Source: JBDKUD01 sp050943315
GTDB lineage: Bacteria > Bacillota > Syntrophomonadia > Syntrophomonadales > Syntrophomonadaceae
Length of the DNA: 18,505 bases
Direction of reading: 5' to 3'
NCBI GenBank assembly: GCA_050943315.1
Contig: JBMNOY010000048.1
Location: 1-18,505 of the forward strand
Shown here: positions 8,384 to 14,805 of the stretch, piece by piece
Layout: each line of letters starts with the position of its first letter
Position numbering within the stretch: the stretch's first letter is position 1
Program-made: the position numbers and the translations under genes
Notes under the pieces: model-generated
Database searches by the model: none
What the model saw: the letters and a program-made list of their open reading frames with translations, nothing else
What the model was told of the DNA's origin: nothing

Positions 8384-8560
8384 CTAAAATTCATAAATAT
8401 TAACCGTCATCTCATTCTTACTCGCGTTTTTGGTTAAACCGAACATTATCTTTTTGTTCTTGAGGTTTTTATTTAAAAAATCTATTAAATAAATAAGTTC
8501 ATCCTGGGCTTTGAAGGTTTTGCATGCAATTAGTTCCAGTTTACCTTCATCTTTGTCCAC
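8384..8560 (-). CDS. YpmA-like small protein (DUF4264-type)
   Basis: 58 aa. The frame is closed by a TAG directly before the GTG at 8560, so that GTG is the first possible start; AAGGGG lies about 11 nt upstream. The core DELIYLIDFLNKNLKNKK followed by IMFGLTKNASKNEMTVNIYEF resembles the B. subtilis YpmA family pattern (a xDLYxIVDFLN helix, then xFGLxxD and a final SIYR-like strand). No catalytic residues are apparent and the function of this family is not known. It is probably the first gene of the lepB-surE transcription unit. The family call rests on remembered pattern similarity and should be confirmed by a profile search. Confidence 0.72.
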   Translation of the reverse strand: MDKDEGKLELIACKTFKAQDELIYLIDFLNKNLKNKKIMFGLTKNASKNEMTVNIYEF

Positions 8561-8605
8561 CTAATAACGCACCCCTTTCAGCCCTCAATTTAACCCATAA
8601 ATACT

Positions 8606-8634
8606 ATTTTAGATTAAGGGACGGCCATTTACAA
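8606..8634 (-). promoter_or_regulatory. Likely promoter of the ypmA-like/lepB/surE unit
   Basis: On the minus strand TTGTAA (8629-8634), a 17-nt spacer and TAAAAT (8606-8611). It starts 6 nt past the DUF366 stop codon and lies 45-74 nt upstream of the GTG at 8560. Confidence 0.45.
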
Positions 8635-8639
8635 GCAAC

Positions 8640-9203
8640 TTAAGCCTCTACTGCTCTACCTTTGACTTTACAACGGGCCTCATAAATTTGTTCTAACTCC
8701 CTTTTGTACCTTAACATAACGTTTTCAGCAAACGATTTAAGGTCCCTAATACCTAATTCCTTAAGGCCACAGGCCCTTACCGGGCTGCCCTCGGTTTCAA
8801 TGTTTAAGCCAATATGCATAAGTGTCGATACCACCGAGCTGGTTGCGATGGAAACGGAAAGTTTGCCGCGGTTAACGTATAAATCATCTCCCAGGCGGTT
8901 GACAGGTATTTCGTACTGTTCCAATTCCTCTTTAATAGCTACCATAAACATCCGCTGCCGGTAAATTCCGAGTTCCAGGTCAGTGCTGAAATGTTCAACA
9001 ACGAAATTCAACATCATCGGTGAGTAAATAGGTTCATTATGATGAACATCCACCAGGTCAACCATTTTATCGACGGTTACATTGACTTCCCCGATAAAAG
9101 CCACAACCGCATCTCCTATCAGGTCAAAATTACGGAATATCCAGTGTGGTGCCAGCTGGGTTCCATCATATCCAATATTTTGATCAATAAATAAGGTCTT
9201 CAA
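8640..9203 (-). CDS. DUF366 family protein
   Basis: 187 aa, soluble. The N terminus (TLFIDQNIGYDGTQLAPHWIF...), VDLVDVHHNEPIYSPMMLNFVVEHF and the Ser/Thr-rich SIATSSVVSTLMHIGLNIETEGSPV match the DUF366 family, found in archaea and some Clostridia; no biochemical function is established. Conserved His, Asp and Glu residues (HW, DVHHNEP) could bind metal, which is speculation. The start is a TTG with a GGTGGGG SD about 5 nt upstream. It lies 147 nt after the Rad50-like C-half on the same strand with no visible terminator between, so it could be read through from the repair cluster or have its own promoter. Confidence 0.82.
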   Translation of the reverse strand: MKTLFIDQNIGYDGTQLAPHWIFRNFDLIGDAVVAFIGEVNVTVDKMVDLVDVHHNEPIYSPMMLNFVVEHFSTDLELGIYRQRMFMVAIKEELEQYEIPVNRLGDDLYVNRGKLSVSIATSSVVSTLMHIGLNIETEGSPVRACGLKELGIRDLKSFAENVMLRYKRELEQIYEARCKVKGRAVEA

Positions 9204-9306
9204 TAGACCCCACCCCCATTTTTTATATATCTCCGGTGTCTTAGCCTGTTAATTGGCTTTCTACTAGCATGCACATACATTTATGATTTTACCATAATAT
9301 TATCTC

Positions 9307-9322
9307 CATATAAGTATATATG
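9307..9322. repeat. CATATA-N4-TATATG palindrome
   Basis: A perfect 6+6 inverted repeat in the gap between the Rad50-like C-half gene and DUF366. The 14-mer TATATACTTATATG made by this site on the minus strand also occurs on the plus strand at 1961-1974, upstream of the MFS gene. Both places are AT-rich, so this may be chance; otherwise it is a possible shared operator. Confidence 0.25.
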
Positions 9323-9350
9323 TAGAAATATGCTTACAATAAGGTTCCGC

Positions 9351-9998
9351 TTAAAATTTGGCGGTTACTTTACTGGTTCCTTCCTGAATAATAACCTCAT
9401 AGGAGGAGTTACCAGCATCAGCCAGATGCTGGTTATGCGTAACCATAATGACCTGTCTCCCAAAATTTTGTACCACCATATTCAAAAACTGTGCCACATT
9501 ACGAGAGTACTCTTCGGAAACATGTTTGGCCGGTTCATCTAATATTAACGGTCCTCCCATAGGGGGGCGCGATGTTTCCAGCAGAGCTACTCTAAGCGCC
9601 AGGGAGATCAGGTCTACAATACCACCCCCCCGGGCTTCTTGGGGTTCATTGCAGACTACCTGATTACCCCCGTAGGTGGAGGACACGAAAAAATAGGCCT
9701 CGGCTTTGTCCCCTTTTACATCCAATTCAACCTGGAATTTAAGATCACCGGGAAAAACAATGGTCAATGCGTTGGTTACCAGGTTTTCCATAATTCTTTT
9801 ACTCTGCGCCCGGGCAAACTCTGCAGCAGTACGATAGATAACATTCACCTTCTGGTAAATATCGATTTTCTGATTAACATTGTCTAATTGCTGCTTCTTG
9901 TCCTTGATTATCGCGGTAAGGGTTTCCTTTTGCCCTTTTCTGAGCAGGATATCGCGGTTAAGATCCGCATATGCTTGTGATAGAGCAGCTATATCCAT
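9351..9998 (-). CDS. Rad50/SMC-like ATPase, C-terminal half (signature and Walker B subunit)
   Basis: 215 aa. Residues about 1-70 form a coiled coil. A beta region (about 75-115) leads to the ABC signature-like segment EARGGGIVDL (121-130), then Walker B with the catalytic glutamate (GPLILDEP, Asp154/Glu155), a D-loop-like AKHVSEE and the switch His188 in MVTHN. This is the C-terminal lobe of a Rad50/SbcC head; it has no Walker A and cannot bind ATP productively alone. The missing lobe is encoded by the Walker A gene two positions upstream. The signature reads ARGGG rather than LSGG. The ATG overlaps the stop of the 88-aa gene (TAATG), so the subunits are translationally coupled. I infer that it joins the N-half to build a working head that powers the Mre11-type nuclease. 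Confidence 0.87.
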   Translation of the reverse strand: MDIAALSQAYADLNRDILLRKGQKETLTAIIKDKKQQLDNVNQKIDIYQKVNVIYRTAAEFARAQSKRIMENLVTNALTIVFPGDLKFQVELDVKGDKAEAYFFVSSTYGGNQVVCNEPQEARGGGIVDLISLALRVALLETSRPPMGGPLILDEPAKHVSEEYSRNVAQFLNMVVQNFGRQVIMVTHNQHLADAGNSSYEVIIQEGTSKVTAKF

Positions 9999-10264
9999 TA
10001 CAGTCCCACCTTATCAAGATACTCCGGTGGCAGAAGCGATTTGGCTTCCTCAATCAGTTTATCCATTTCTTCACGCAATTGATTAATTTTTTGACCTAAT
10101 TCATCAGGATCTATACCTAAGGCCTCAGCCTCGGCTCTTAAGGCAGCTAGTTCTTTTTCCAGTAATTCTTTGGAAGCCAGGGCTTTAGCCCGGTCGTCAC
10201 GAGCCGCCTTAATAGCTGAATCCAATCGTTTTATTTTGTTCTCATAGCTTATATCTTTACTCAT
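9998..10264 (-). CDS. 88-aa coiled-coil protein between the two Rad50-like halves
   Basis: No named family recognised. Residues about 5-80 are almost entirely helix-forming, rich in Ala, Glu, Lys, Leu and Arg with heptad spacing (for example KELLEKELAALRAEAEALG), with one likely break at IDPDELG near residue 50 and a Pro-containing end (LLPPEYLDKVGL). It has its own SD, AGGAGG 8 nt before the ATG, and couples to the C-half through TAATG. Position and composition suggest that it contributes part of the descending coiled-coil arm missing from the C-half, or is a small adaptor that holds the halves together. Both ideas are inference. There are no Cys or His residues, so it is not a zinc hook. 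Confidence 0.78.
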   Translation of the reverse strand: MSKDISYENKIKRLDSAIKAARDDRAKALASKELLEKELAALRAEAEALGIDPDELGQKINQLREEMDKLIEEAKSLLPPEYLDKVGL

Positions 10265-10293
10265 TCTTTGTTCCTCCTCTCCAAAGTCTAAGA

Positions 10294-11778
10294 CTACGTT
10301 CCCGACAATTTGACCGAATCACTAATCTTCTTAACCACCTCGGGAGTTATCGGTGACTGGCAGGTAGGGCATCTGCCCGCTTGCGTCAATACTTCAACAT
10401 AGTCATTAACCATCTTGCGGTAATTTTCTTCAACTGTTTGCAGCTTCTTCTGGGCATTTTCAATTTTGGAGATCGCCTGGCGGTAACGGCAAAAAAGATC
10501 ATTAAGAGCATTAAACTGAACCCACATGTTCTTGTATCTGACTGCCAAAGCTTCTATGTGCTCCAGCTCTGCGAGCCTTTTTAGTTCTTCGTTAACATTG
10601 TCCTGCTGGATGCTTCTCTTCTGTATTTTTTGATAGATATCTTTTATCCTTCTGCGCAAATCCTGTAAACCGACACCTTCCTGCCGAAGCTCATAAAGCC
10701 GGTGAATAATCGCATCTCCTCTGCGTATAGAAGCTGTTTGATTGATGACTGCCTGTAAATAAAGCAGTTTTTTATGATTGGCATCGTGAGCGGTTTTAAT
10801 CTTTTCTACCTGCATCAGTAAGCCGGCATTGGATTGTAGTTGGTTATGGATATTAATACACAAAGTAATATTTTGCAATGACTTTATCTTCGCCAGGCAA
10901 GTTACCAGTTGATTTTGGGCTGAAACTATTTTTGAGTGCAGCTTCTCGGCAATCTCTGCAGTTGTGGCCAAGTGCAAGCAATTCTCCATTACCTGGTTTG
11001 CCTGTTCTATTTGCTCCAGCCGGTCTATCACCCGTTGGCTTTGCTCCAAGGAGATGGCCGCCCGGTCTATCCTCTCCTTAATATTACTAAGTCTGGTTAT
11101 CTGATTCTGTATGCGCGTGATTTGATTGATCTTTTCCTTTAATTGGTTAAGCTGCTCTTCCTTTTCCGGTAAATCATCAAATTGCCTGGCCTTATCTTCC
11201 AGGGAGGTAATTTCATTTTCCAGCCCGGATTTAGTTCTGCTTAAATTCTTTATATCCCGCAAAACATCCCTCTGGGCAGCATCGAGAACATGCAGATGGG
11301 CAATCCGGCCGATAACTTTGGCCCGGGTGGCAGCTGATTCGGTAAGCAGAAATGGGTTATCCAATTGCCGGGCCAGGTTTAGTTCCAGACTGCGGTCACG
11401 GTCAATCCACAAGGGATAAACACCTAATTCCTGCTGTATTTCCAGAGGAACCTCATTTTTAAATTTCTCGAAAATCTGTTCTTCCTGTCCCACGACCTTT
11501 AATACATAACGGTTAATTCTCTGGCGTTCATCCCTTATTCGGCTGATACGGGTTCCATCATTTAGAGTTATCGTAACTTCACATCTGGATTCCCCCACCC
11601 GAATGTACCCTGTTCCCCGGGGTTCATTGTACATAACCCAGCGCAGGGCTCTAATTACTGCGGTTTTCCCCTGATCTGACTCCCCAACTAGAATGTTTAG
11701 GCCTGGGTCCAGGTTTATGAGCGTGTCGGCATGCGATTGAAAATTGACAATATGCAAAGTTTTAATATACCTTCTCAA
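10294..11778 (-). CDS. Rad50/SMC-like ATPase, N-terminal half with zinc hook (Walker A subunit)
   Basis: 494 aa. The N terminus (LHIVNFQSHADTLINLDPG) is a typical Rad50/RecF-type beta lobe, followed by Walker A GESDQGKT (32-39). The segment LARQLDNPFLLTESAATRAKVIGRI (written here only as the Q-loop zone near 136-160) resembles SbcC. Residues about 165-465 are a long helical arm. Near the end is CPTC (470-473), a Rad50 zinc-hook motif, and the protein stops 21 residues later. There is no signature, Walker B or returning arm, so it is only half an ATPase. The TTG start overlaps the mre11 stop (TTGA), with AGGGGGG about 6 nt upstream. Stop and SD signals downstream show a true gene end rather than a frameshift. 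Together with the C-half it should form the DNA-tethering motor of the resection complex. Confidence 0.88.
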   Translation of the reverse strand: MRRYIKTLHIVNFQSHADTLINLDPGLNILVGESDQGKTAVIRALRWVMYNEPRGTGYIRVGESRCEVTITLNDGTRISRIRDERQRINRYVLKVVGQEEQIFEKFKNEVPLEIQQELGVYPLWIDRDRSLELNLARQLDNPFLLTESAATRAKVIGRIAHLHVLDAAQRDVLRDIKNLSRTKSGLENEITSLEDKARQFDDLPEKEEQLNQLKEKINQITRIQNQITRLSNIKERIDRAAISLEQSQRVIDRLEQIEQANQVMENCLHLATTAEIAEKLHSKIVSAQNQLVTCLAKIKSLQNITLCINIHNQLQSNAGLLMQVEKIKTAHDANHKKLLYLQAVINQTASIRRGDAIIHRLYELRQEGVGLQDLRRRIKDIYQKIQKRSIQQDNVNEELKRLAELEHIEALAVRYKNMWVQFNALNDLFCRYRQAISKIENAQKKLQTVEENYRKMVNDYVEVLTQAGRCPTCQSPITPEVVKKISDSVKLSGT

Positions 11779-12761
11779 TACTGTCCCCCCTTGTAGCGCA
11801 GGCTTTCCTCTACCCGGGCTATTCTGTCCAGGGCTTCCTGTCTTATTTGCGGGGATTCTCCAAGTGATTGTACAACTTCGTCAATAATGTTTTTCACATT
11901 CATCTGCTCCATATTGGCCACCTGTTTTATCTCCTGGGCAAACATATCTATTTTCATCTGCAGAGCATTCCTCTCCTCAACTTTGCTGCGGTCTAACACT
12001 TCTTGACCAGGGCGGGCAGTTTTTAGCGGTAAAAGGGTGGACTCAATCTGATTTCCGTCTAGATTGATTAATACCACCTGCACTGGCCGGGTAATTTCAC
12101 TGCGGTGGTTGGAGAGCCTTACCAGGGCGCCGGGATTAATAAATGATTTGCCATTCTTTTCGATTATGCCGAAACCCAGGTGATTATGTCCGCATAAGGT
12201 TATCTCCGCCTGGGTGTCCAAGATTTGGTCAATTTGAGTCTGGTCACCGGGAAAGCTTTTTTCGTTGACAAGCATTCCATGCACCAAATGTATGGCCATA
12301 TCAGCCCCATTTTTCTTAATGGTGTAGTCAAGTTCCGGATCGCGTCGGTCCATATCGTAATGATACGGCTGCCCGGAAATCTGTACCCGGCAATTATGCT
12401 TGTCCAGATACACTGGCCGGCCTGCTTCCAGTAGTTTAATAAAGCCCAACCGGGCCAGAAACCCTAATAAGGTGCGGGGAAGTGAATTTTGGTTAGCCCC
12501 AAATAAGTCATGATTGCCGGGGATGGTGTAAACAGGAATTCTACAGGCGCTGAACAGGGCCAGAAAATCCGCGGTCACGGCCAGAGAAGGGCTGGGAGTG
12601 TCAAAAAAGTCTCCCCCATGAAGAATGTAATCAACCTGATACCGACTGGCTATTTCCATTACTTCCACCAGTTTATCCCTTAAAGATTCAGGAAGGTTGT
12701 CAGTCCGGTTCTGGGGATTGCTCCCCCGTATATGGGTATCGGTAAGAAATAAGAATCTCAT
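11775..12761 (-). CDS. Mre11/SbcD-like DNA double-strand-break nuclease
   Basis: 328 aa from the ATG at 12761; AAGGAT lies 9 nt upstream, and the longer frame from a TTG at 12791 has no SD. All calcineurin-like phosphoesterase motifs are present: Asp8 and His10 (LTDTH), Asp51 (HGGDFFD), Asn83-His84-Asp85 (PGNHD), His161 (HLVHG), and His192/His194 (CGHNHLG). These bind two Mn ions and give 3'-5' exonuclease and endonuclease activity in Mre11 and SbcD. The C-terminal region, about 245-328, is charged and helical, as expected for the segment that docks on Rad50 coiled coils. Its gene is coupled to the Rad50-like N-half by overlap. It is shorter than most SbcD proteins and closer in layout to archaeal Mre11. 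Confidence 0.9.
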   Translation of the reverse strand: MRFLFLTDTHIRGSNPQNRTDNLPESLRDKLVEVMEIASRYQVDYILHGGDFFDTPSPSLAVTADFLALFSACRIPVYTIPGNHDLFGANQNSLPRTLLGFLARLGFIKLLEAGRPVYLDKHNCRVQISGQPYHYDMDRRDPELDYTIKKNGADMAIHLVHGMLVNEKSFPGDQTQIDQILDTQAEITLCGHNHLGFGIIEKNGKSFINPGALVRLSNHRSEITRPVQVVLINLDGNQIESTLLPLKTARPGQEVLDRSKVEERNALQMKIDMFAQEIKQVANMEQMNVKNIIDEVVQSLGESPQIRQEALDRIARVEESLRYKGGQY

Positions 12762-12782
12762 TATGTAATCATCCTTATACGT

Positions 12783-12810
12783 ATAATACAACGCGCACTT
12801 TAATTGTGAA
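12783..12810 (-). promoter_or_regulatory. Possible promoter of the mre11-rad50 part of the cluster
   Basis: On the minus strand TTCACA (12805-12810), 16 nt, then TATTAT (12783-12788). The -35 lies inside the 17-bp palindrome. The start point would be near 12776, giving a very short leader to the ATG at 12761. Confidence 0.33.
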
Positions 12811-12821
12811 TATAATTCACA
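12805..12821. promoter_or_regulatory. 17-bp perfect palindrome, candidate operator
   Basis: TGTGAATATAATTCACA reads the same on both strands around its central base. It lies between herA and mre11 and covers the candidate -35 of the mre11 promoter, where a bound dimer would block transcription. It looks superficially like a CRP/FNR half-site pair but with a 7-nt instead of a 6-nt spacer. No regulator gene is adjacent. Confidence 0.42.
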
Positions 12822-12845
12822 TCAGTGGTACCCGTAAGAAGACAT

Positions 12846-12896
12846 CGACGCCATTCGTTGCCGCGTCGGTAATGGTGGTTTGGGGCCTTACCGACG
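12846..12896. repeat. Two mutually exclusive inverted repeats between herA and mre11
   Basis: CGACGC (12846-12851) pairs with GCGTCG (12863-12868). CGTCGGTAA (12864-12872) pairs with TTACCGACG (12888-12896). The two stems share bases 12864-12868 and cannot form together. There is no U-run on either strand, so neither is a plain terminator. The area is richer in GC than its surroundings. It may act as an mRNA processing or attenuation element between the nurA-herA and mre11-rad50 parts; this is inference. Confidence 0.35.
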
Positions 12897-12905
12897 ACGA
12901 GCTCC

Positions 12906-14774
12906 TTAAATATCTATTTTGGTATAAGTGTATCCCAGCAAGATATTATCCTCTTTGACCAATTGCCCCTGATCTGCCAGATGGTCCAGCAGAGTCAGCA
13001 GTTCTTCAGCGCTTATAATAATATTTTTATTCTCCAATCTTAAAATGGCATCCATCAGATTGGCTTCACTTAACGGAAAACAATCTTCTATGACTTTAAA
13101 AACCTGCCGGCTATTATCCGCGGTTTGACTTTCCAGTTCGTCAAAGGGGTTTATCTGATGGGGGCTTCTGGTTTTAGACACTCTAATTCTAACCGACATG
13201 GTGCGGCCAAAAATAGGTGATGAAACGAAACATGTTCCTGAGGGCAAATAAGGTAAGCGTTTAAGTTCTTCACTGCCGATGTCGGTTTCCTCCCTTATGA
13301 CCGCCAGATCGGTAGACCTAACCGTCCGAAAAATAAGCTTCGTATTTAATTGAGCATTAACTGTGTCATCCAGCAAAGCCGGCCGCTGAGTAGCCAGGAT
13401 TAAAAACACTCCATATTTTCTTCCTTCCTGGGCAATTTCTTTTATTTCCCGCCGGGAGGGGACATTATGTTCACCCCGGGGGGCAAAGTTATGCGCTTCA
13501 TCGGTAATAACTACAAAAGGGGGAAATTTATCGGTGACTGCTGTTCCCTTCTGCAGAGCATCACGGTAATCGCGGCGCTTGCTGTAGACGCTGCGCAGAA
13601 CATAAGCAGCATACACCCTGAGCATCCAGATGCTGCCACGAATGATCACTGCCTGTTGGGCCCTTAACCCCTCCTCAATCTGGCTAATGCCCTGATCCAT
13701 AAAGATCCCCTGACGCAGCAGACGGTTCAGACGCCAACTAATGGATTTCAGGGTACTAAGCTGTCCAACTTGTTTTTTTAGGGCAACCAGCTTGTTAAAA
13801 TAAGCCGCTTTACGCTTTTCTTCAATATCTTTTCGGTTCATAAACTCTTGTCTAAACTGGTCTTCAGACGGGTTCTCCAAGAAAGTGATCATAGTGTTCA
13901 ACCGGTCAGCAAAGAGCCTCAAGCTGTCTTTGGATTCCAATAGACTGGCTACCGCATTTTCCATAGCCTCGGTCAGAGGGCTGACAGCACCTAACAGGTT
14001 GCATAGATCACCGGAGTTAAGTGAATCAAACTTTACCCCTACATCAGTGCCCACGGTCAGTATCCGGCAATGCCTGTCCAGGCGCGCCTTAAAGTAGTCC
14101 GGCAGATCTTCGGAGAATACATCGGCAAAACTCATTTCATAATGAGGATCAAAAACCAGCAAGGGAATATGGCGGTTAATAAGCTCTTCAATAATAACCC
14201 GCAAGCCGAAAGATTTGCCTGAACCTGACCCTCCGAATATCCCCAGATGAGGGTAGTCCTGCATAGCCCGGTAATCAAATATATATGGTACCCCTACCTG
14301 TGGTTGGATGCCCTCCCGGGGACTGAATAAAGGTGCCACATTGCTGAGTTCTCCTGGCAGTGAAGCGGTCAGGCCTTCAGTTCCCTGAATAACTCCTAAA
14401 CATAAGCCTTTATCCGGATAGGTGCGCAGCAATAGCTCCTCCACTTCGCTGAAAAGGGGTTCCCGGATTGATGCCCCGGTTCGTACCGGATAAAATAGCT
14501 CACTTAACATGCGTATCCGGGCTAAATATATCATTTCATCCTGGACTTCATAGCCTAGTACTCCTAGGGCATTAAAAACATCACTATCAACCAGTACCGG
14601 GGAACGTTCATCGACTGCCGGAATTAAAGGGTTAATAGCATATGTTTCCACTACTTCCCCCACTGGAAGACCCAGATAATCGTCTTCAATAATCAATAGT
14701 TCGTTAAGCCGGAACTTGCGGTTGCCGCAAGCCGCCCATATTTCCCTTTCATTGGTCATCCCAACAACGTGCAT
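12906..14774 (-). CDS. herA: HerA-like hexameric DNA translocase
   Basis: 622 aa from the ATG at 14774. The longest frame runs to 14864 and would overlap nurA by 59 bp, but GGGGAGG (14789-14783) lies 8 nt before 14774, and the protein then begins directly with the HAS-barrel (MHVVGMTNEREIW). Walker A is GGSGSGKS (181-188), Walker B is FVVITDEAH (Asp425/Glu426), and the ATQRP sensor motif is at 461-465, all typical of HerA/FtsK-fold motors. An inserted helical, charged section (about 280-350) and a C-terminal winged-helix-like extension (about 555-622) make it longer than archaeal HerA, which is about 500 aa. HerA rings pump double-stranded DNA and drive NurA during 5'-strand resection. nurA ends 31 nt upstream, so the two are one operon. 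The alternative reading, a DUF87 anti-phage ATPase, is less likely given nurA and mre11. Confidence 0.92.
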   Translation of the reverse strand: MHVVGMTNEREIWAACGNRKFRLNELLIIEDDYLGLPVGEVVETYAINPLIPAVDERSPVLVDSDVFNALGVLGYEVQDEMIYLARIRMLSELFYPVRTGASIREPLFSEVEELLLRTYPDKGLCLGVIQGTEGLTASLPGELSNVAPLFSPREGIQPQVGVPYIFDYRAMQDYPHLGIFGGSGSGKSFGLRVIIEELINRHIPLLVFDPHYEMSFADVFSEDLPDYFKARLDRHCRILTVGTDVGVKFDSLNSGDLCNLLGAVSPLTEAMENAVASLLESKDSLRLFADRLNTMITFLENPSEDQFRQEFMNRKDIEEKRKAAYFNKLVALKKQVGQLSTLKSISWRLNRLLRQGIFMDQGISQIEEGLRAQQAVIIRGSIWMLRVYAAYVLRSVYSKRRDYRDALQKGTAVTDKFPPFVVITDEAHNFAPRGEHNVPSRREIKEIAQEGRKYGVFLILATQRPALLDDTVNAQLNTKLIFRTVRSTDLAVIREETDIGSEELKRLPYLPSGTCFVSSPIFGRTMSVRIRVSKTRSPHQINPFDELESQTADNSRQVFKVIEDCFPLSEANLMDAILRLENKNIIISAEELLTLLDHLADQGQLVKEDNILLGYTYTKIDI

Positions 14775-14805
14775 TAACATATCCTCCCCGCCAATCAATT
14801 CTGCC

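Noticed and set aside
9204..9350. Promoter for DUF366
   Set aside because: TTGTAA with TATACT or TACTTA at poor spacing can be found, but the region is so AT-rich that several equal choices exist.
9351..11778. Split Rad50 as a pseudogene or sequencing frameshift
   Set aside because: Each part has its own SD and start, two joints are overlapping stop/start pairs typical of coupled operons, and the first part ends at a natural hook boundary.
12805..12821. CRP-type binding site
   Set aside because: The spacer is 7 nt instead of 6, and CRP itself is not expected in this kind of organism; kept only as a generic operator candidate.
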